Assembly: GCF_000688515.1 (NCBI RefSeq)
Contig: NZ_JHZK01000017.1
Location: 1-64,000 of the forward strand
DNA from: Afifella pfennigii DSM 17143
GTDB taxonomy: Bacteria; Pseudomonadota; Alphaproteobacteria; Rhizobiales; Afifellaceae
Direction of reading: 5' to 3'
DNA: 64,000 nt
Shown here one piece after another: positions 50,945 through 60,239 of the stretch. Position 1 is the first letter of the stretch. Every line of letters starts with the position of its first letter. The notes under the pieces were generated by a model. It was not told where the DNA came from. It did no database searches and was given only the letters and a program-made list of their open reading frames with translations. Made by a program: the position numbers and the translations under genes.

Positions 50945-51414
50945 CCGTTTGTCGACCTCCACCTCGCCGCCGCCTCGTCGTCCGCTTCCTTTGCCTCCAC
51001 CCATTCGCCTTTAGATCCGTCGCTGCGCTCTTCCTTCTTCCAGAAGGGCGCGCGGGTCTTCAGGTAGTCCATGAGGAAGGACGCGGCCTCAAAGGCGGCC
51101 TTTCGGTGGGTGGCGGCGGCGACGACGAGGACGATGGGCTCGCCCGGCGCAAGCCGGCCGTAGCGATGCACGGCCGTTAGGCCGGCGAGCTGCCAGCGCT
51201 CGGCCGCTTGCTCGGCGATGCGGCCGATCTCCGCCTCCGCCATGCCGGGATAATGTTCCAGGTGAAGCGCCTTCAGCGTGCCGCCTTCGTCGCGGCACAG
51301 GCCGGTAAAGGCGACGGTGGCGCCGACATCCTTGCGCCCCCCGGTCAGAAAGGCGGTTTCCGATTCGGTATCAAAGGCTTCGCGCTGGATGCGGATTCGG
51401 ATTGTGCACGACAT
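50938..51414 (-). CDS. moaE: Molybdopterin synthase catalytic subunit
   Basis: 158 residues. VGATVAFTGLCRDE, LEHYPGMAEAEI, RYGRLAPGEPIVLVVAAATHRKAAFEA and DYLKTRAPFWKKE are the MoaE core, with the active-site Lys near the end. It converts precursor Z to molybdopterin with sulfur from MoaD. A 25-residue acidic C-terminal extension follows. I chose the ATG at 51414; a longer frame to 51462 lacks similarity. It is separated from moaD by 146 bases that hold copies of the moaD tail. Confidence 0.93.
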   Translation of the reverse strand: MSCTIRIRIQREAFDTESETAFLTGGRKDVGATVAFTGLCRDEGGTLKALHLEHYPGMAEAEIGRIAEQAAERWQLAGLTAVHRYGRLAPGEPIVLVVAAATHRKAAFEAASFLMDYLKTRAPFWKKEERSDGSKGEWVEAKEADDEAAARWRSTNGK

Positions 51415-51491
51415 GAATCGGTTTCTTAGCGCTCCGACGCAGCTGACGCCATGGTAGCGCAAACACCCGGCCGACTCCTATTCGAGAAGTC

Positions 51492-51585
51492 GGCGGCTCA
51501 GCCGCCGGTCATGGGGGGCCGCAGGCGGCTCAGCCGCCGGTCATGGGGGCCGCAAGCGGCTCAGCCGCCGGTCATAGGGGGAAAG
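51492..51585. repeat. Three tandem copies of the moaD 3' end
   Basis: Units of 32, 31 and 31 bases begin at 51492, 51524 and 51555. Each contains (A/G)GCGGCTCAGCCGCCGGTCAT followed by a G run; the right-hand copy is the real end of moaD (minus strand: Met-Thr-Gly-Gly-stop). In the two left copies GGCGGCT-C-AGCCGCC forms a small palindrome. The two extra copies lie downstream of moaD in the moaD-moaE gap. Confidence 0.9.
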
Positions 51586-51818
51586 AACGCGATTTCCCGC
51601 GCCCCTTCGATCGGCGCGTCGTGTTCCACATGCTCCTGATCGCGCGCGGCGCGGATGACTTCCGGCACGGCGAAGGCTGCGGCATAGCCTTCGTCGCGGG
51701 CCGACAGCCAGGCGATCAGCTCGCCGACCGTGGCGATCTCGGCCGGCGGCTCGACGGTCTCCTCGGCATGGCCGATGCGCTCGCGCACCCAGGCGAAATA
51801 ACGAAGGTCGAGGCTCAT
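51561..51818 (-). CDS. moaD: Molybdopterin synthase sulfur-carrier subunit
   Basis: 85 residues, ubiquitin fold, starting MSLDLRYFAWVRERIGHAEE and ending in PPMTGG. The C-terminal Gly-Gly that becomes the thiocarboxylate is intact. It donates sulfur to MoaE. It follows pgsA by 10 bases in the uvrC-pgsA-moaD-moaE order common in Alphaproteobacteria. Confidence 0.95.
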   Translation of the reverse strand: MSLDLRYFAWVRERIGHAEETVEPPAEIATVGELIAWLSARDEGYAAAFAVPEVIRAARDQEHVEHDAPIEGAREIAFFPPMTGG

Positions 51819-51828
51819 TCGCGTTGGC

Positions 51829-52434
51829 TCATTCCTTGACGAGATGCTTCAGCCCGGCGCGGAAATAATCGTAGCCGGTATAGAGGGTGACGAGCGCGGC
51901 GACCCAGAAGAAGGCAAGCCCGGTATTGATGATGAAGCCGCTCTTGGCGCCCTGCAGCGCGGGCGCGATGAGCAGCGCGGCGATGGCGACGAGCTGCAGC
52001 GTCGTCTTCCACTTGGCGAGCTTGGTGACCGGCACGCTGACGCGCAGCTCCGCCAGAAACTCGCGCAGGCCGGAGACCAGGATCTCGCGCATCAGGATGA
52101 TGATGCCGGCCCAGATAGACCATCCGGCGAGCATGCCGTCGGCGACGAGGACGAGGATGGAAACGGCCACCAGGAGCTTGTCGGCGATGGGATCGAGCAT
52201 GCGCCCGAGTGCCGATTGCTGCTCCCAGATGCGGGCGAGATAGCCGTCGAAATAATCGGTCACGGAAGCGACGACGAAGATGACGAAGGCGATCCACGGG
52301 CCCGCATCGCCTGGGATGAAGAAGGTCGCGCCGACGAGCGGCGCCGCCGCGATCCGCCCGTAGGTCAGGATATTCGGTATCGTCAGCGCCTGAATCTGAG
52401 GGCTCCGCGCCGCCTCGTGCGCTTCCATGCTCAT
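51829..52434 (-). CDS. pgsA: CDP-diacylglycerol-glycerol-3-phosphate phosphatidyltransferase
   Basis: 201 residues, four to six spans. The CDP-alcohol phosphotransferase motif D-x2-D-G-x2-A-R-x8-G-x3-D-x3-D is complete: TDYFDGYLARIWEQQSALGR and MLDPIADK. It makes phosphatidylglycerol phosphate in the inner membrane. The ATG at 52434 has GAGG upstream; a TTG 9 codons earlier is less likely. It lies 117 bases after uvrC. Confidence 0.94.
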   Translation of the reverse strand: MSMEAHEAARSPQIQALTIPNILTYGRIAAAPLVGATFFIPGDAGPWIAFVIFVVASVTDYFDGYLARIWEQQSALGRMLDPIADKLLVAVSILVLVADGMLAGWSIWAGIIILMREILVSGLREFLAELRVSVPVTKLAKWKTTLQLVAIAALLIAPALQGAKSGFIINTGLAFFWVAALVTLYTGYDYFRAGLKHLVKE

Positions 52435-52551
52435 GGCCTCAGCTTGTTCTCTCCTGGGCAAGATAAGTCAACTGCGTCGCTATCAAAGCCCTGTGACGCT
52501 TCGGTGGTTGGCGGTGCGGCGCCGCGCCTTGGCGACGAGCGACGTATCGTC

Positions 52552-54552
52552 TCATCCGGATTGCTCGTGGAAATGGTCGTAGATCGCCTCCGCCATCTGC
52601 TCGGAGATGCCGTCGACCTCCATCAGATCCTCCATGCCGGCACGGCTGACGGCTTTTGCCGTGCCGAAATGGCGTAGGAGGGCACGCTTGCGCGTCGGGC
52701 CGATGCCGGCGATCTCGTCGAGCGGATTGGCGGCCATCGCCTTCTTGCGCCGCGCCCGATGCGAGCCGATGGCGAAACGATGCGCCTCGTCGCGCAGCCG
52801 CTCCACGAAATACAGCACCGGATCGCGGCGCGGCAGCATGAAGGGCTGTCGGCCGTGAATGTGGAAGGTCTCGCGACCGGCGTCGCGGTCGCGGCCCTTG
52901 GCGATGGAGACGAGCGGCAGGCCCTTAATGCCGAGCTCTTCCAGAACCGCCTTGGCGGCGGAGAGCTGGCCCTTGCCGCCGTCGATGAGGACGAGGTCCG
53001 GCCAGGCGGGCAGGGCGTCTCCGTTGCCCTCAAGGCCTTCCTGAGGGCGCGGTCCCGCTTCCTTCAGAAGGCGCGAGAAACGACGCCTCAAGACCTCGCG
53101 CATCATGCCGAAATCGTCGCCGGGCGTCAGCTCCTCCGAGCGGATGTTGAACTTGCGGTAATGCGGCTTGGAGAAGCCTTCGGGGCCCGCCACGATCATC
53201 CCGCCGACGGCGTTGGCGCCCATGATGTGGCTGTTGTCGTAAACCTCGATGCGCTCCGGCGTTCGCTCCAGCCCGAAGGTTTCGCCGAGCGCCTTCAGGA
53301 GCCGCGCCTGGCTGGAGGTTTCCGCCAGCTTGCGCCCCAGCGCCTCGCGGGCATTGGTGAGGGCGTGCTCCACAAGCTCGCGCTTCTCGCCCCGCCGCGG
53401 CAGGTTGACGGCGACCCGCCTTCCGGCCCGCTCCGACAGCGCCTCGGCGAGAAGCTCGCGCTCCTCCAACTCGTGCGAGACGAGGACGAGCTTCGGCACC
53501 GGCTTGTCGTCGTAGAACTGGGCGAGGAAGGCCTGGAGGATCGCCGCCGGCTCAAGGCTCTTGTCGGCCTTGGGGAAATAGGCGCGGTTGCCCCAGTTCT
53601 GGCCGGTGCGGAAGAAGAAGACTTGCACGCAGGCCATGCCGCCTTCCTGATGGATGGCGAAGACGTCCGCCTCCTCCACCGATTGCGGATTGACGCCCTG
53701 ATGCGCCTGGATGTGGGAGAGGGCGGCGAGCCGGTCGCGATAAAGCGCGGCGCGCTCGAAATCGAGCCCCGCGGAGGCCTTCTCCATCTCCTCTGCCAGC
53801 TCCGCGCGCACCGCCCGGCTCTTGCCGGAGAGAAACGCTTCCGCCTCCTCCACCAGCTTGCCATAGGCTTCAAGGTCGATCTCGCCGGTGCAGGGCGCCG
53901 CGCAGCGCTTGATCTGGTAGAGCAGGCAAGGGCGGGTGCGGCTCTCATAGACCGCATCGGTGCACGAGCGGATGAGGAAGGCCTTCTGCAGGGCGTTGAT
54001 GGTCCGCCCCACCGCGCCGGCCGAGGCGAAGGGGCCGAAATACTCGCCCTTGCGTTTGCGCGCGCCGCGATGCTTGAGGATCATCGGCGCCTCGTGGTCG
54101 CGCGTGATCAGGATATACGGGAACGATTTGTCGTCCCGCAGAAGCACGTTGAAGCGCGGGCGCAGGCGCTTGATGAGGTTGGCTTCCAGAAGCAGCGCCT
54201 CGGTCTCCGTGCGGGTGCGCACGAAGTCCATCGCCGCCGTCGCGCCGATCATCCGGGCGATGCGGTTGTTCTGCCCGCCGAGCCTGGTATAGGAGACGAC
54301 ACGCTTCTTCAGGCTGCGCGCCTTGCCGACATAGAGCACCTGGCCCTGCGCGTTGATCATCCGGTAGACGCCGGGCGCGTTGGGCAGCGTGCGCGCGGCG
54401 GCCGCGATCACCGCCGCGCCGGGCTCGGCGGTGGGCAGTTCCTCGAAGGCGATGCCGGAGACGGGCTCGGCGGCCGGCCGCGCCTCGGCCGCTTCCGCCT
54501 CTTTCTGGTCGGGCTCTTGGGGGGTCGCCTGGTCGCGGATGACGTCGTCCAT
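52552..54552 (-). CDS. uvrC: Excinuclease ABC subunit C
   Basis: 666 residues, full length. N-terminal GIY-YIG nuclease ([20 protein letters not shown]). A Cys-rich site [20 protein letters not shown] domain near 240-275. The RNase H-like 5'-nuclease half has [20 protein letters not shown] and [14 protein letters not shown]. Two C-terminal helix-hairpin-helix motifs ([20 protein letters not shown]) close it. It makes both incisions in nucleotide-excision repair. I use the ATG at 54552; the start 13 codons upstream adds a basic tail. A Glu/Pro-rich disordered lead of about 40 residues comes first. Confidence 0.96.
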   Translation of the reverse strand: MDDVIRDQATPQEPDQKEAEAAEARPAAEPVSGIAFEELPTAEPGAAVIAAAARTLPNAPGVYRMINAQGQVLYVGKARSLKKRVVSYTRLGGQNNRIARMIGATAAMDFVRTRTETEALLLEANLIKRLRPRFNVLLRDDKSFPYILITRDHEAPMILKHRGARKRKGEYFGPFASAGAVGRTINALQKAFLIRSCTDAVYESRTRPCLLYQIKRCAAPCTGEIDLEAYGKLVEEAEAFLSGKSRAVRAELAEEMEKASAGLDFERAALYRDRLAALSHIQAHQGVNPQSVEEADVFAIHQEGGMACVQVFFFRTGQNWGNRAYFPKADKSLEPAAILQAFLAQFYDDKPVPKLVLVSHELEERELLAEALSERAGRRVAVNLPRRGEKRELVEHALTNAREALGRKLAETSSQARLLKALGETFGLERTPERIEVYDNSHIMGANAVGGMIVAGPEGFSKPHYRKFNIRSEELTPGDDFGMMREVLRRRFSRLLKEAGPRPQEGLEGNGDALPAWPDLVLIDGGKGQLSAAKAVLEELGIKGLPLVSIAKGRDRDAGRETFHIHGRQPFMLPRRDPVLYFVERLRDEAHRFAIGSHRARRKKAMAANPLDEIAGIGPTRKRALLRHFGTAKAVSRAGMEDLMEVDGISEQMAEAIYDHFHEQSG

Positions 54553-54606
54553 GATCTTGTTGAAGATAGGCGCTCGGCGCGTCCTTCGCACCCTTCTCGG
54601 CTTGGC

Positions 54607-55590
54607 TCAGCTTTGCTTGCCGCCGCCCTCGATATGCCCGCCGAACTCGGCCCTCAGCGCCGATAAGAGCTTTTCGCCGAAAGTGCTGTCGCGCCGCGAG
54701 CGGTAGCGGGCGAAGAGCGCCGCGGCGATCGTCGCCGCCGAGACCTCTTCCTCGATGGCCGCTTCCAGCGTCCAGCGCGCCTCGCCGGAATCGGCGACAT
54801 GGCCGCGAAAGGCTTCCAGCCCGGGATCCTTGGCCAGCGCCAGGGCCGCGAGGTCTAAAAGCCAGGAGCGGACGACGGAGCCGCGCCGCCAGACCTCGGC
54901 GATATCGGCGCAATCGAGCTCGTAGCGCGCCGCCTCCGGCCGGCTCGCCGCGTCGGCGTTGCGCAGGATCTCAAAGCCCTCCGCATAGGCCTGCATCAGC
55001 CCGTATTCGATGCCGTTGTGGATCATCTTGACGAAATGTCCGGCGCCGGAGGGCCCGCAATGCATGTAGCCGCGCGCCGGACGCGGATCGCGGCCCTCGC
55101 GTCCCTCCGATTCCGGCGTCTCGCCGGTGCCGGGCGCCAGCGCCGCGAAGATGGGATCGAGCCGCTCCACCTCCTCCCGCGGCCCGCCGATCATCAGGCA
55201 ATAGCCTTCGCTCTCGCCCCCGATGCCGCCCGAAACGCCGATATCGAGAAACTGGATGCCCCGCCCGGCGAGCGCCGCCGTGCGGGCGATGTCTTCCTTG
55301 TAATAGGAATTGCCGCCGTCGATGACGCAATCGCCCGCTTCCAGAATGTCGGCGAGCGCGGCGATGGTGGCGCTTGTCGGCGCCCCATGCGGCAGCATCA
55401 CCCAGACGGTGCGCGGCGCTGGCAGGGTGACGACGTCCTCCAGCGCCGAGAGCGGCCGCGCGCCCTCGCGCGCCAGTTCGTCCACCTTGTCGCGGCTGCG
55501 ATTGAAGACATGCAGGCTGTGGCCCGCCGCCATCAGCCGGCGCGCAAGCCCCGATCCCATCCTGCCGAGGCCGATCATCGCGACGTCCAT
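54607..55590 (-). CDS. gnd: Decarboxylating 6-phosphogluconate dehydrogenase, short form
   Basis: 327 residues, the short NAD-type form rather than the 470-residue one. MDVAMIGLGRMGSGLARRL is the Rossmann start, with NRSR in place of the NADP-binding arginine loop. VIDGGNSYYKED, LDIGVSGGIGGESEGYCLMI and HCGPSGAGHFVKMIHNGIEYG form the substrate and catalytic site with its Lys. It makes ribulose-5-phosphate and CO2. The ATG has AAGGAGA upstream. The gene sits between an SDR gene and uvrC. Confidence 0.93.
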   Translation of the reverse strand: MDVAMIGLGRMGSGLARRLMAAGHSLHVFNRSRDKVDELAREGARPLSALEDVVTLPAPRTVWVMLPHGAPTSATIAALADILEAGDCVIDGGNSYYKEDIARTAALAGRGIQFLDIGVSGGIGGESEGYCLMIGGPREEVERLDPIFAALAPGTGETPESEGREGRDPRPARGYMHCGPSGAGHFVKMIHNGIEYGLMQAYAEGFEILRNADAASRPEAARYELDCADIAEVWRRGSVVRSWLLDLAALALAKDPGLEAFRGHVADSGEARWTLEAAIEEEVSAATIAAALFARYRSRRDSTFGEKLLSALRAEFGGHIEGGGKQS

Positions 55591-55615
55591 GCGGCTCTCC
55601 TTGTCGAACGGTGAG

Positions 55616-56356
55616 CTAGCCACGCACCAGATGCTGGCCGCTATCGAGGGCGATGAGCTGGCCGGTGACGGAGCGCGTCTCCCAAAGATAGCGGATCGTG
55701 CGGCCGAAATCGGCCAGGAAGACCGAACGCTTCAAAAGCGTCGCCTGCACTTCGCGCTCAAAGCCCTCCTCGCCGTCATGCGGATTGGGCAGCGTCGGGC
55801 CCGGGCCGATGGCATTGACGCGGATGTTCGGCGCCAGCGCCTGGGCGAGCGTCTGCGTCGCCGTCCACAGGGCTGATTTGGCGAGCGTATAGGAGGCCAT
55901 GTCGCCGGTTGGGCGCAGGACGCGCTGGTCGATCATGTTGACGATGAGCCCTTCGTCATCCTCGCCGCGCTCGGCGGCGAAAGCGCGCGCCAGAAAAAGG
56001 GGCGCGCGCAGATTGACGGCGAATTGCCGATCCCAGACCTCCGCTTCCAGCGTCGAGGGCGTGTCGGGAAGGAAGAGCGCGGCGTTGTTGACGAGGAGGC
56101 TGACCGGCCCGAGCGCCTGGCGCGCCTGCGGCAGCAGGCTTTCGACCGACGCCATATCGGAAAGGTCGCCTGCGACCACCGCCGCCTCGCCGCCGTTTCT
56201 GACAATTTCCCCGGCGAGTTCCTCCGCCTCATCGCGCGAGGCGCGGCAATGGATGGCGACACGCCAGCCATGCGCGGCGAGGTCCTGGCAGATGGCGCGG
56301 CCGATCCGTTTCGCCCCGCCCGTCACCAGCGCCACGGGCGCGTCTTTTTCCGTCAT
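55616..56356 (-). CDS. SDR oxidoreductase, FolM/pteridine-reductase-like
   Basis: 246 residues. NAD(P) motif VTGGAKRIGRAIC, whose GGAKRIG form and basic residue suggest NADPH. NNAALF, then YTLAKSALWT with the Tyr-x3-Lys pair; RVNAIGPGPTLPNPHDG is the feature of the FolM/pteridine-reductase group. It may reduce dihydromonapterin or dihydrofolate; the exact pterin is inferred. The usual catalytic Ser is replaced: IVNMIDQRVLRPTGDMASY has Asp-Gln at that place, again as in the FolM group. It lies 9 bases after the antiporter and 25 before gnd. Confidence 0.82.
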   Translation of the reverse strand: MTEKDAPVALVTGGAKRIGRAICQDLAAHGWRVAIHCRASRDEAEELAGEIVRNGGEAAVVAGDLSDMASVESLLPQARQALGPVSLLVNNAALFLPDTPSTLEAEVWDRQFAVNLRAPLFLARAFAAERGEDDEGLIVNMIDQRVLRPTGDMASYTLAKSALWTATQTLAQALAPNIRVNAIGPGPTLPNPHDGEEGFEREVQATLLKRSVFLADFGRTIRYLWETRSVTGQLIALDSGQHLVRG

Positions 56357-56365
56357 CACCACGTC

Positions 56366-57310
56366 TCAAGCCCAGGGCATGGCGATGGCGCCCCAGATGA
56401 GCCCGCCATAGAGGAGGACCATGAAGACGCCCGCCAGCCTTCCGATCGGCAGGCGCAGGCCGAGAAAGGGGATGAGCACCAGTGAGGCGGCAAGCATTGC
56501 CCACACCTCGTAATGCATGAAGTCCGACGGCACGGAGAGCGGCACGATCGTCGCCGTGACGCCCAGAATGAAGAGGATGTTGAAGATGTTGGAGCCGATG
56601 GCGTTGCCGAGCGTCATGTCGCTGTGGCCGCGCCAGGCGGACATCAGCCCGGCGGCGAGCTCCGGCAGGGAGGTGCCGACCGCGACGATGGTGATGCCGA
56701 TGATCGTCTCCGAAAGGCCGAGCTGCTGGGCGAGGGCGATGGCGCTGTCCACGACGAGGTCGGCGGCGAAGGGCAGGGCGATAAGCCCGCCGATGGCGAA
56801 GACCACCGCGACCGGGACCGACAGGCTGACATCGGGAATATCGAGCAGGTCGCGGCCGCGCCGTGCCTTCTGCGCCGCCGCGAACTGCATCAGGAAGAAG
56901 AGCATGAACAAGAAAAGCAGCAAGAGGCCGTCGAAATGACTGAGCGAGCCGTCCCAGCACATGGCGATCAAAAGGCAGGTGACGGCCAGCATCAGCGCGA
57001 AGTTACGCTTCAGGCCCGTCGCGTCCACCATCGTGGTGCGGATGAGCGAGGGCAGGCCGAGGACGAGCAGGATGTTGGCGATGTTGGAGCCGACGACGTT
57101 GCCGATGGCGATGCCGCTGGAGCCGGCGAAGCCCGCCTGCAGGGAGACGACGAGCTCCGGCGCGGAGGTGCCGAAGGCGACGACGGTGAGGCCGATGACC
57201 AGGGGTGGAACGTGTAGACGCTCCGCCAGCGCCACGCAGCCGCGCACCAGAATGTCGGCGGCGACCATCAATAGCACGAGACCGGAGACGAGAACGAAGA
57301 GACTTAGCAT
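56366..57310 (-). CDS. Calcium/sodium antiporter (CaCA family, YrbG type)
   Basis: 314 residues, ten spans in two inverted halves. The alpha repeats are visible: VVAFGTSAPELVVSLQAGFA with IGNVVGSNIANILLVLG in the first half, and IVAVGTSLPELAAGLMSAWR with LGNAIGSNIFNILFILG in the second. The ion-binding Glu of each PE motif is present. It should move Ca2+ against Na+ or H+ across the inner membrane. First gene of the antiporter-SDR-gnd run. Confidence 0.92.
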   Translation of the reverse strand: MLSLFVLVSGLVLLMVAADILVRGCVALAERLHVPPLVIGLTVVAFGTSAPELVVSLQAGFAGSSGIAIGNVVGSNIANILLVLGLPSLIRTTMVDATGLKRNFALMLAVTCLLIAMCWDGSLSHFDGLLLLFLFMLFFLMQFAAAQKARRGRDLLDIPDVSLSVPVAVVFAIGGLIALPFAADLVVDSAIALAQQLGLSETIIGITIVAVGTSLPELAAGLMSAWRGHSDMTLGNAIGSNIFNILFILGVTATIVPLSVPSDFMHYEVWAMLAASLVLIPFLGLRLPIGRLAGVFMVLLYGGLIWGAIAMPWA

Positions 57311-57382
57311 CGGCGAGGGTAACCGGTTAGCGGCGGCACGTCGTGGATATAGGCTGCGCGCGCCCCGTCAACAGCCCCGGCC

Positions 57383-58171
57383 TCATCGATCTTCGACCGT
57401 TTGAGCCGGCTTGCCGAGCCGTGCCTGCATCATCGTCCCGATCCGCTGGCGTTTGGCGCGCGCGACTTCATGGGCGTAGCGCAGTCCGACCAGCCCGCCG
57501 GTCCAGTGGCGGCGGCCGATGAAGAATTTGGCGAATTGCAGCGGATATTCCACGCCGAGCCTGAGGCGCAGAAGGAGGGGCGAGCGCCGCCCGGCCTTTT
57601 CGACCGTCTGGAGCTGCGAATAGCCGGCGAGTTTGCGGCCGATATGGTCGAAGGAGCGGAAGGAAAAATGCCAGACGGCCCCCTCGAGCAGGGCGCTCGG
57701 TGCCCCGCCATCGACAACGCGGTCATCGGTCAGGCTGGAGGAATAGCGTCCGACGCGCTTGTCGTAGAGGCGTACCGGTGTGACGAAATCGGCCCAGAAT
57801 CGCGGCTGGCTCTGGCCTGGATAGACCGTGACGATGTTCAGCCGATAGAAGCTGAGCGGTGGCTCGCCCTCCTCGAAGAGGGCGCTGATGGCGCCGACGA
57901 GCTCAGGTTGCGGCACTTCGTCGGCATCGAGGTTGAGCACCCAATCGTGCCGGCAGGCTTCCTCGGCGAATCGCTTCTGCGGTCCGAAGCCGATCCAATC
58001 ATGATGCACCAGGCGCGCCCCGAGCCGCTCCGCCAGCGCCTGTGTGCCGTCGGTGGAGCCGGAATCGACGACGACGATATCGTCGGACAGCCCTCGCACC
58101 GCCGCCAGGGTCGCGCCGATGCGGTCGGCCTCGTTGCGGGTGATGATGAAGATGGAGATCGGTACGGTCAC
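57383..58171 (-). CDS. Glycosyltransferase family 2 (WaaE/KdtX-like)
   Basis: 262 residues. The GT-A nucleotide-sugar fold begins ISIFIITRNEADRIGATLAA, with VVVDSGSTDGT and the DxD metal site LNLDADEVP. The rest (SQPRFWADFVTPVRLYDKRV, WHFSFRSFDHIGRKLAGYSQ) matches the lipopolysaccharide-core WaaE/LgtF branch. Sugar and acceptor are unknown. The start is a GTG at 58171 without a clear ribosome site. The open frame runs to an ATG at 58312 but the extra 47 residues look non-coding. Confidence 0.85.
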   Translation of the reverse strand: MTVPISIFIITRNEADRIGATLAAVRGLSDDIVVVDSGSTDGTQALAERLGARLVHHDWIGFGPQKRFAEEACRHDWVLNLDADEVPQPELVGAISALFEEGEPPLSFYRLNIVTVYPGQSQPRFWADFVTPVRLYDKRVGRYSSSLTDDRVVDGGAPSALLEGAVWHFSFRSFDHIGRKLAGYSQLQTVEKAGRRSPLLLRLRLGVEYPLQFAKFFIGRRHWTGGLVGLRYAHEVARAKRQRIGTMMQARLGKPAQTVEDR

Positions 58172-58410
58172 GGTCGGGACATATAGCCGGTCGAATGGCG
58201 TGTGAGAAATCGCACAGCCGGGGCGCAGACAGGCGCTTAACAGCTGGTGGGAGAAGAGGTTGTGTCGTCTACGCCACGTTAACGCTTCATCACGGAATCG
58301 TCTCGTTTTCACCCTTTTTTCTGCGACGCGCGATCACAATCTCTGAATAGGAAATTCTGGAACCAAGGCGCGCCTTGCGCGTTTAGGCATTCGGAGAAGT
58401 GGAGGTATCT

Positions 58411-59040
58411 GTGCAAAAACCCCTGGTTCTTGCCGCTGCGTTGAGTTTCCTCGCCGGCCCTGCGTTGGCCGCCGATCTGGCGACCCCTGAGCCGGTTCCG
58501 GCACCGGTCGTCACGACCGCCGGTCCCATCACCGATTGGTCCGGTTTCTATCTCGGCGCCATGCTCGGCTATTCGACTGGTGAAAGCGAGGTTCCCGGTC
58601 CCGATCCCGATGTGGATGGCGTGGATGGCGGCATCTATGTTGGCGTGCAGCGCCAATTCAACAATTTCGTCGTTGGCCTGGAAGGCGATGCGCTCCTTTC
58701 CGGTGTCAGCGGCTCTACGGCCGGCCTGTCGGTCGATCAGAACTGGGCCGGCTCCGTGCGCGCCCGTGCCGGTATCGCGCTCGATACCTTCCTGCTCTAC
58801 ACCACCGGTGGTGTGGCGCTGAGCGAGGTGGAAGCGAGCGCCGGCGGCGTCAGCGATAGCAATACCCATTGGGGTTGGACCGCCGGTCTTGGCGCCGAGG
58901 CGCTGGTGACCGAGAACATCACGGCGGGCGTGGAATATCGCTACACCGATTACGAGGATAAGACCTTCAGCCTTGCTGCGCCGACCGGGGCTGACCTCGA
59001 TTCGCATTCGATCCGCGCGCGCGTCGGCTACAAGTTCTGA
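58411..59040 (+). CDS. Outer-membrane beta-barrel protein (Omp25/Omp31-like)
   Basis: 209 residues. Signal peptide VQKPLVLAAALSFLAGPALA is followed by a Pro/Val linker and an eight-stranded barrel: WSGFYLGAMLGYSTG begins the first strand, GVQRQFNNFVVGLEGDAL follows, and GVEYRYTDYEDKTF and SIRARVGYKF close it, with the C-terminal Phe typical of barrel proteins. Omp25/31-like proteins are abundant outer-membrane components in Hyphomicrobiales. The start is GTG with GGAGG 5 bases upstream. A strong terminator follows. Confidence 0.9.
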   Translation: MQKPLVLAAALSFLAGPALAADLATPEPVPAPVVTTAGPITDWSGFYLGAMLGYSTGESEVPGPDPDVDGVDGGIYVGVQRQFNNFVVGLEGDALLSGVSGSTAGLSVDQNWAGSVRARAGIALDTFLLYTTGGVALSEVEASAGGVSDSNTHWGWTAGLGAEALVTENITAGVEYRYTDYEDKTFSLAAPTGADLDSHSIRARVGYKF

Positions 59041-59065
59041 CCCAATCGCGCTATCGCAAGCGTCG

Positions 59066-59092
59066 AAGCCCGGCCTCTGGCCGGGCTTTTTC
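59066..59092 (+). terminator. Intrinsic terminator after the outer-membrane protein gene
   Basis: AAGCCCGGCC-TCT-GGCCGGGCTT then TTT: a 10-bp stem and a T tract, 26 bases past the stop. Confidence 0.88.
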
Positions 59093-59170
59093 GTTGCGGC
59101 TTTTGTCTGTTTCGCCGCGCCTCCGCCGGTGCGTCCGCCTGGCCTGGCAGAGACCGGCTGACAACACGCC

Positions 59171-60226
59171 CTAATCTGCGTAGCGGAAGATCACCGGCCA
59201 GTCCTGCGGCTGGCGGCCCTCGCATGCCTCCTCCGCGGCGTAGCGATCGAGCCGGTAGTGATAGTCGATGAAGGTGAAGTCGGCCTGCGTGCCGCAATCG
59301 CCCAGCCCGCGCCCCTTGGCGAAGGCGGAAAGCCGCGGCCCCTCAAGGCTGATATTGAAGAGCAGGTCGGTGCCGCTCCAGCCGAACGTCCGCGACCATT
59401 CCGGGAAGTAGAGGGTGCGCGCGCCGCCGATCTCGCCGGTCTCGCGCAGATAGAGCCGGTAGCTGACATTGTAGGCGCCGACCGTGCAGGGAATGGCGTA
59501 GACGATGGCCGTCTCGCTCACCTGTGCCACTTCGATCGGTATCTCGCGCATCAGCTCGGTGTCGGGCGCCTCGCAATCGCTGCCCGTCATGTGCCGGTGA
59601 AGGATCGCCTCCGGCAGCCCGGAGGCTTCGATGGAGGCCTGCTTGATCGTTTCGGCCGCGCCGGCGCCGCTCTCCGGCAGGCCTTGCGGCGCGATGGCGA
59701 CGCGCTCCCTGCCGACAAGACCCATCCTGTCCTCGATCCACAAGAGCGAAGCCGACAGGCCCGACAGCGAAAACAGCTGACGCCGCGGCTCGCCGGTCAC
59801 GTCGATATATTCGACGATGAGCTGATCTCCCTGCAGCATGGCCTGAAGCGCCTTCTGGCGCAGCCCGGCATCGCCGGTCACGAAGCTGCGTCCCGCCTCG
59901 CCCGTCAGCACCCAGCCGCGATTGGCGGCAAGCACGATTTTCTCGCCGTCGACGAGAAGCGTCAGCGGTCGCTGCGGGTCGGGCAGGGGATCGGAAAAAT
60001 CGAAGCGGATGAAATAGCCGTCTTCGTCGGCGGCGCGGTCGATGCCGAGCCCGGTCGAAGTTCCCTTCGTCTCGGCGCGGCAGCCATCATCCGCCGCGCA
60101 GCGCGCCGACCAGTCCTTGAAGGTCGCCGTTTCCTGCGCCGTAGCGGGGGCGGCCAGAAGCGACAGCGCCAGCAGCGCGCAGCCGCCGGAAAGGCCGCGC
60201 GCGCGCCGGTGACTGGCGGGTCTCAC
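59171..60226 (-). CDS. DUF1176 exported protein
   Basis: 351 residues. A signal peptide (GCALLALSLLAAPATA) is followed by ETATFKDWSARCAADDGCRA, DGEKIVLAAN and, at the end, ARTLYFPEWSRTFGWSGTDL and RGLGDCGTQADF, the DUF1176 pattern with paired cysteines suited to periplasmic disulfides. Function is unknown. The start is the GTG at 60226, 13 bases after the preceding stop. A frame upstream to 60361 is the shadow of the neighbour gene. Confidence 0.83.
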   Translation of the reverse strand: MRPASHRRARGLSGGCALLALSLLAAPATAQETATFKDWSARCAADDGCRAETKGTSTGLGIDRAADEDGYFIRFDFSDPLPDPQRPLTLLVDGEKIVLAANRGWVLTGEAGRSFVTGDAGLRQKALQAMLQGDQLIVEYIDVTGEPRRQLFSLSGLSASLLWIEDRMGLVGRERVAIAPQGLPESGAGAAETIKQASIEASGLPEAILHRHMTGSDCEAPDTELMREIPIEVAQVSETAIVYAIPCTVGAYNVSYRLYLRETGEIGGARTLYFPEWSRTFGWSGTDLLFNISLEGPRLSAFAKGRGLGDCGTQADFTFIDYHYRLDRYAAEEACEGRQPQDWPVIFRYAD

Positions 60227-60239
60227 GACCCTGGAGCCT

